7,249 nt of DNA from Cytophagales bacterium (GTDB lineage Bacteria > Bacteroidota > Bacteroidia > Cytophagales > JAAEPT01): the NCBI GenBank assembly GCA_011524675.1, contig WTJX01000366.1:2341-9589 (forward strand), given 5' to 3'. Position numbers and translations under genes: made by a program. Position 1 is the stretch's first letter. Every line of letters starts with the position of its first letter. The notes under the pieces were generated by a model. It had not been told where the DNA came from and ran no database searches. It was given only the letters and a program-made list of their open reading frames with translations. Positions 4,975 through 7,249 of this stretch are shown in pieces.

Positions 4975-6946
4975 AACGCTCTAATTCTTGGATACAATGA
5001 TATAACCTTTTTTTTCCTAAAAAATTGTCTTCTAAGACAGAAGAAAATGGAATAGGGGTGTCAATGCTTCCTATTCTTTTGATAGGAGCATCCAAGTATT
5101 CAAAGCAATGCTCTGCAATATAAGAAGCTATTTCTCCACTTACGCTTCCAGTAAGAGTGTCTTCATTCACGATGATTACTTTGCCTGTTTTTTTGACAGA
5201 TTGAACTACAGTATCTTTGTCCCACGGCATGATAGAACATAGGTCTATTATTTCTATAGATATATCAGTGAATTCACTGGCTATTTCTTTTGCCCAATGT
5301 ACACACCAACCATAAGTAATAATGCTCATATCATTACCTTCACATACCTTTTTCGCTTTTCCTATTTCATAGGTATAATAATTAGTAGCTACCTCCTCTT
5401 TTGTAGTTCTGTACAAATACTTATGTTCAAAAAATAAAACAGGATTTGGGTCTTCAATGGCAGCTAGAAATAAACCTTTGGCATCACTAGGTGTTGAAGG
5501 GTAAACAATCTTTAATCCAGGGGTTTTAAAAAACCAAGCTTCATTTGACTGAGAGTGAAATGGCCCTGCACTATTGCCGCCTCCAGCAGGCATTCTAATA
5601 ACTACATCTGCGTTGGCTTGCCAACGATAATGTGATTTGGCTAAGTTGTTTACTACTTGATTAAATCCACAACTTATAAAGTCTGCAAATTGCATCTCCA
5701 CGATAGATTTACCTCCCATCAAAGAAAAACCAAAACTAGCTCCAATGATGGCAGACTCACATATAGGAGTGTTTCTGACTCTTTCGCCTCCAAACTCTTC
5801 ATATAAGCCTTCGGTAGCTTTGAATACTCCACCATATTCGGCTATATCTTGCCCCATCATGATTAAGTTGTCATGTTTTCTCATGGAAAGTTGCATTCCG
5901 TTTTTTATAGCATCAATAAAACGCATTGTTTCAGTTTCATTTGAGGCTATTATGGGGGTATTAGTTGCGGGAGCATAAACATCTTTTAGCTCATCCGTAG
6001 GAGTAGATGCTACTGCTGGGAAAGCTGTTGCTTTATCTAACTGCTTTTGAATATCCTTTTCTATATCATGATAGATTTCTTTTACGGAAGTTTTTGAAAG
6101 TAGTTTTTCTTGTATTAAAAATTTCTCATAGTTTTCTATGGGATCTTTTTTTTCCCATTTCTTAAAAAGTTCTTCGGGTACATAGTCTGTACCTGACGCT
6201 TCTTCATGACCTCTCATCCTAAAAGTAACGGCTTCTATGATTACCGGTCTTGGAGTTCTTCGCATTTTTCTTGCAGCATCATAAACGCTTTGATACACTT
6301 CTAGTACATTATTACCGTTTATTTTTATTGATTCTATGCCATAGGCAGGTCCTTTTTCTTCAAAGCTATTCATACCATACTGCTCCTTGGTTGGAGTAGA
6401 AAGACCATAGCCATTATTTTCTATGATAAATATCACAGGCAATTTCCATACAGCGGCAACATTTACAGCTTCATGAAAGTCTCCTTCACTAGCACCACCT
6501 TCACCGGTAAATACTAAAGCTACTTTTTTTTCTTTGTTTAATTTGTGAGATAAGGCTATACCATCGGCTACGGGTAATTGAGCTCCCAAATGAGAGATCA
6601 TTCCAATGATTTTATGTTGTAAAGTGCCAAAGTGAAATGAACGGTCTCTTCCCTTAGTAAAGCCGTTAGCTTTCCCCATGAACTGTCCGAATAATCTATC
6701 GAGCGGTACTTTTCTATTGATGAAAACACCAAGGTTTCTGTGTACTGTCAATACATATTCAGTACGTTTCATCGCTTCGGTAGCACCTACCGATATCGCT
6801 TCTTGTCCTACGCTAGAAAACCACTTACTTATACTTCCTTTTCTAAGCTCAATAAGCATTTTTTCCTCCACCAAGCGGGTTTTGACTAAATCTCTATAAA
6901 GACTAAGTAAAAGTTTGTCTGAATATTTTTTTCTTTCAAATAGCAT
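4970..6946 (-). CDS. Fused E1-alpha/E1-beta 2-oxoacid dehydrogenase (branched-chain or pyruvate type), thiamine diphosphate enzyme
   Basis: The 658-residue cytosolic enzyme is the E1 component of a 2-oxoacid dehydrogenase complex, decarboxylating a 2-oxoacid and passing the acyl group to lipoyl-E2. Residues about 12-305 are the alpha part: VGQEAISVGA at 46-55, THRN-like HRNLGVF at 69-75, and the thiamine diphosphate/Mg motif GEG (148-150) to NN (177-178), with Glu in place of the usual Asp. MRGHEEASGTDY at 244-255 is the loop that is phosphorylated in animal enzymes. A linker of about 305-340 joins the beta part: GQDIAEYGGVFKATEGL at 365-381, cofactor Glu E397 in TPICES, and GPFHSQSNEAWF at 461-472 with H464. 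A single fused chain is common in Bacteroidetes. Branched-chain 2-oxoacids are the likeliest substrate, but pyruvate cannot be excluded. E2 and E3 are not in the window. The ATG start is supported by YRDLVKTRLVEEKM close behind it. It heads the three-gene cluster, with no clear promoter box upstream. Confidence 0.92.
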   Translation of the reverse strand: MLFERKKYSDKLLLSLYRDLVKTRLVEEKMLIELRKGSISKWFSSVGQEAISVGATEAMKRTEYVLTVHRNLGVFINRKVPLDRLFGQFMGKANGFTKGRDRSFHFGTLQHKIIGMISHLGAQLPVADGIALSHKLNKEKKVALVFTGEGGASEGDFHEAVNVAAVWKLPVIFIIENNGYGLSTPTKEQYGMNSFEEKGPAYGIESIKINGNNVLEVYQSVYDAARKMRRTPRPVIIEAVTFRMRGHEEASGTDYVPEELFKKWEKKDPIENYEKFLIQEKLLSKTSVKEIYHDIEKDIQKQLDKATAFPAVASTPTDELKDVYAPATNTPIIASNETETMRFIDAIKNGMQLSMRKHDNLIMMGQDIAEYGGVFKATEGLYEEFGGERVRNTPICESAIIGASFGFSLMGGKSIVEMQFADFISCGFNQVVNNLAKSHYRWQANADVVIRMPAGGGNSAGPFHSQSNEAWFFKTPGLKIVYPSTPSDAKGLFLAAIEDPNPVLFFEHKYLYRTTKEEVATNYYTYEIGKAKKVCEGNDMSIITYGWCVHWAKEIASEFTDISIEIIDLCSIMPWDKDTVVQSVKKTGKVIIVNEDTLTGSVSGEIASYIAEHCFEYLDAPIKRIGSIDTPIPFSSVLEDNFLGKKRLYHCIQELERY

Positions 6947-7249
6947 TGAATATTAGATCATATAAGAACCTACAGCACTCTTAACTTGTAAACATACAAA
7001 ACATTATGCTTAAATCCTTCAACAAAAAAATCTATTCTTCCATTTAGAGATATTCATTCTGTAAATCATGCGTTGTGTTTTCGCTTTTCGCGATTCTTCA
7101 TTGAATACTTTTAGTGTCTAAAGCTTTTAGCCATTAGCACTTATTTTATTAAAATATGAATAATTTTATTTTAAGAAGTTGGAGATAACGTCCTTTCTTT
7201 ATGCGTTAGGGATAGAAGCCATGTACTCCCCCCGCAGTCTGGCTAGTTA
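6947..7249. other. Gene-free region upstream of the E1 gene, 303 bp
   Basis: No convincing gene or RNA is seen on either strand. It must contain the promoter of the E1 gene, but I found no TAnnTTTG box on the minus strand. Positions 6947-7198 are AT-rich with several A and T runs. From about 7200 to the edge the composition turns GC-rich, starting with GCGTTAGGGATAGAAGCC at 7203-7220 and including C-runs. That stretch differs from everything else in the window and may be one arm of an intergenic repeat. Confidence 0.5.

Noticed and set aside
7221..7249. Start of a plus-strand gene at the ATG of 7221-7223.
   Set aside because: Only nine codons are visible, there is no promoter box, and the composition suggests an intergenic repeat instead.

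Overview
The window is about 7.2 kb of AT-rich DNA that looks chromosomal and bacterial, most likely from Bacteroidetes (Cytophagales-like). The clues are a fused E1-alpha/E1-beta 2-oxoacid dehydrogenase, the lack of clear Shine-Dalgarno sequences, boxes matching the Bacteroidetes -7 element TAnnTTTG before some genes, and lysine-rich secreted proteins of a style common in that phylum. The phylum call is inference; genus and species cannot be read from the sequence.

Layout from left to right. Positions 1-543 (minus) hold the N-terminal 181 codons of a polytopic membrane protein resembling the bile acid:sodium symporter family, cut by the window edge. Then come miaE (679-1263, minus), a tRNA-hydroxylating diiron enzyme, and a stand-alone receiver-domain response regulator (1545-2057, minus) followed by a perfect 18-bp inverted repeat. 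A 366-bp divergent spacer separates the regulator from a CvfB/YitL-type S1-domain RNA-binding protein (2424-3260, plus). This converges on a three-gene minus-strand cluster: fused E1 dehydrogenase (4970-6946), small lipoprotein (about 4552-4974) and a secreted lysine-rich protein with 26-residue tandem repeats (3363-4580). The last 303 bp have no recognisable gene and end in a GC-rich segment that may be one arm of an intergenic palindrome.

How the genes relate. The dehydrogenase, lipoprotein and repeat protein overlap end to start, so they are probably co-transcribed, although the enzyme is cytosolic metabolism and the other two are exported proteins of unknown function. The lipoprotein-repeat protein pair is the best candidate here for something undescribed. 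Its first gene makes a complete lipoprotein signal peptide only if translation starts at an ATT codon that overlaps the dehydrogenase stop. The other genes (transporter, tRNA modification, receiver, RNA-binding protein) look like ordinary single-gene units with no evident shared pathway. I see no mobile element, CRISPR array, tRNA or rRNA.
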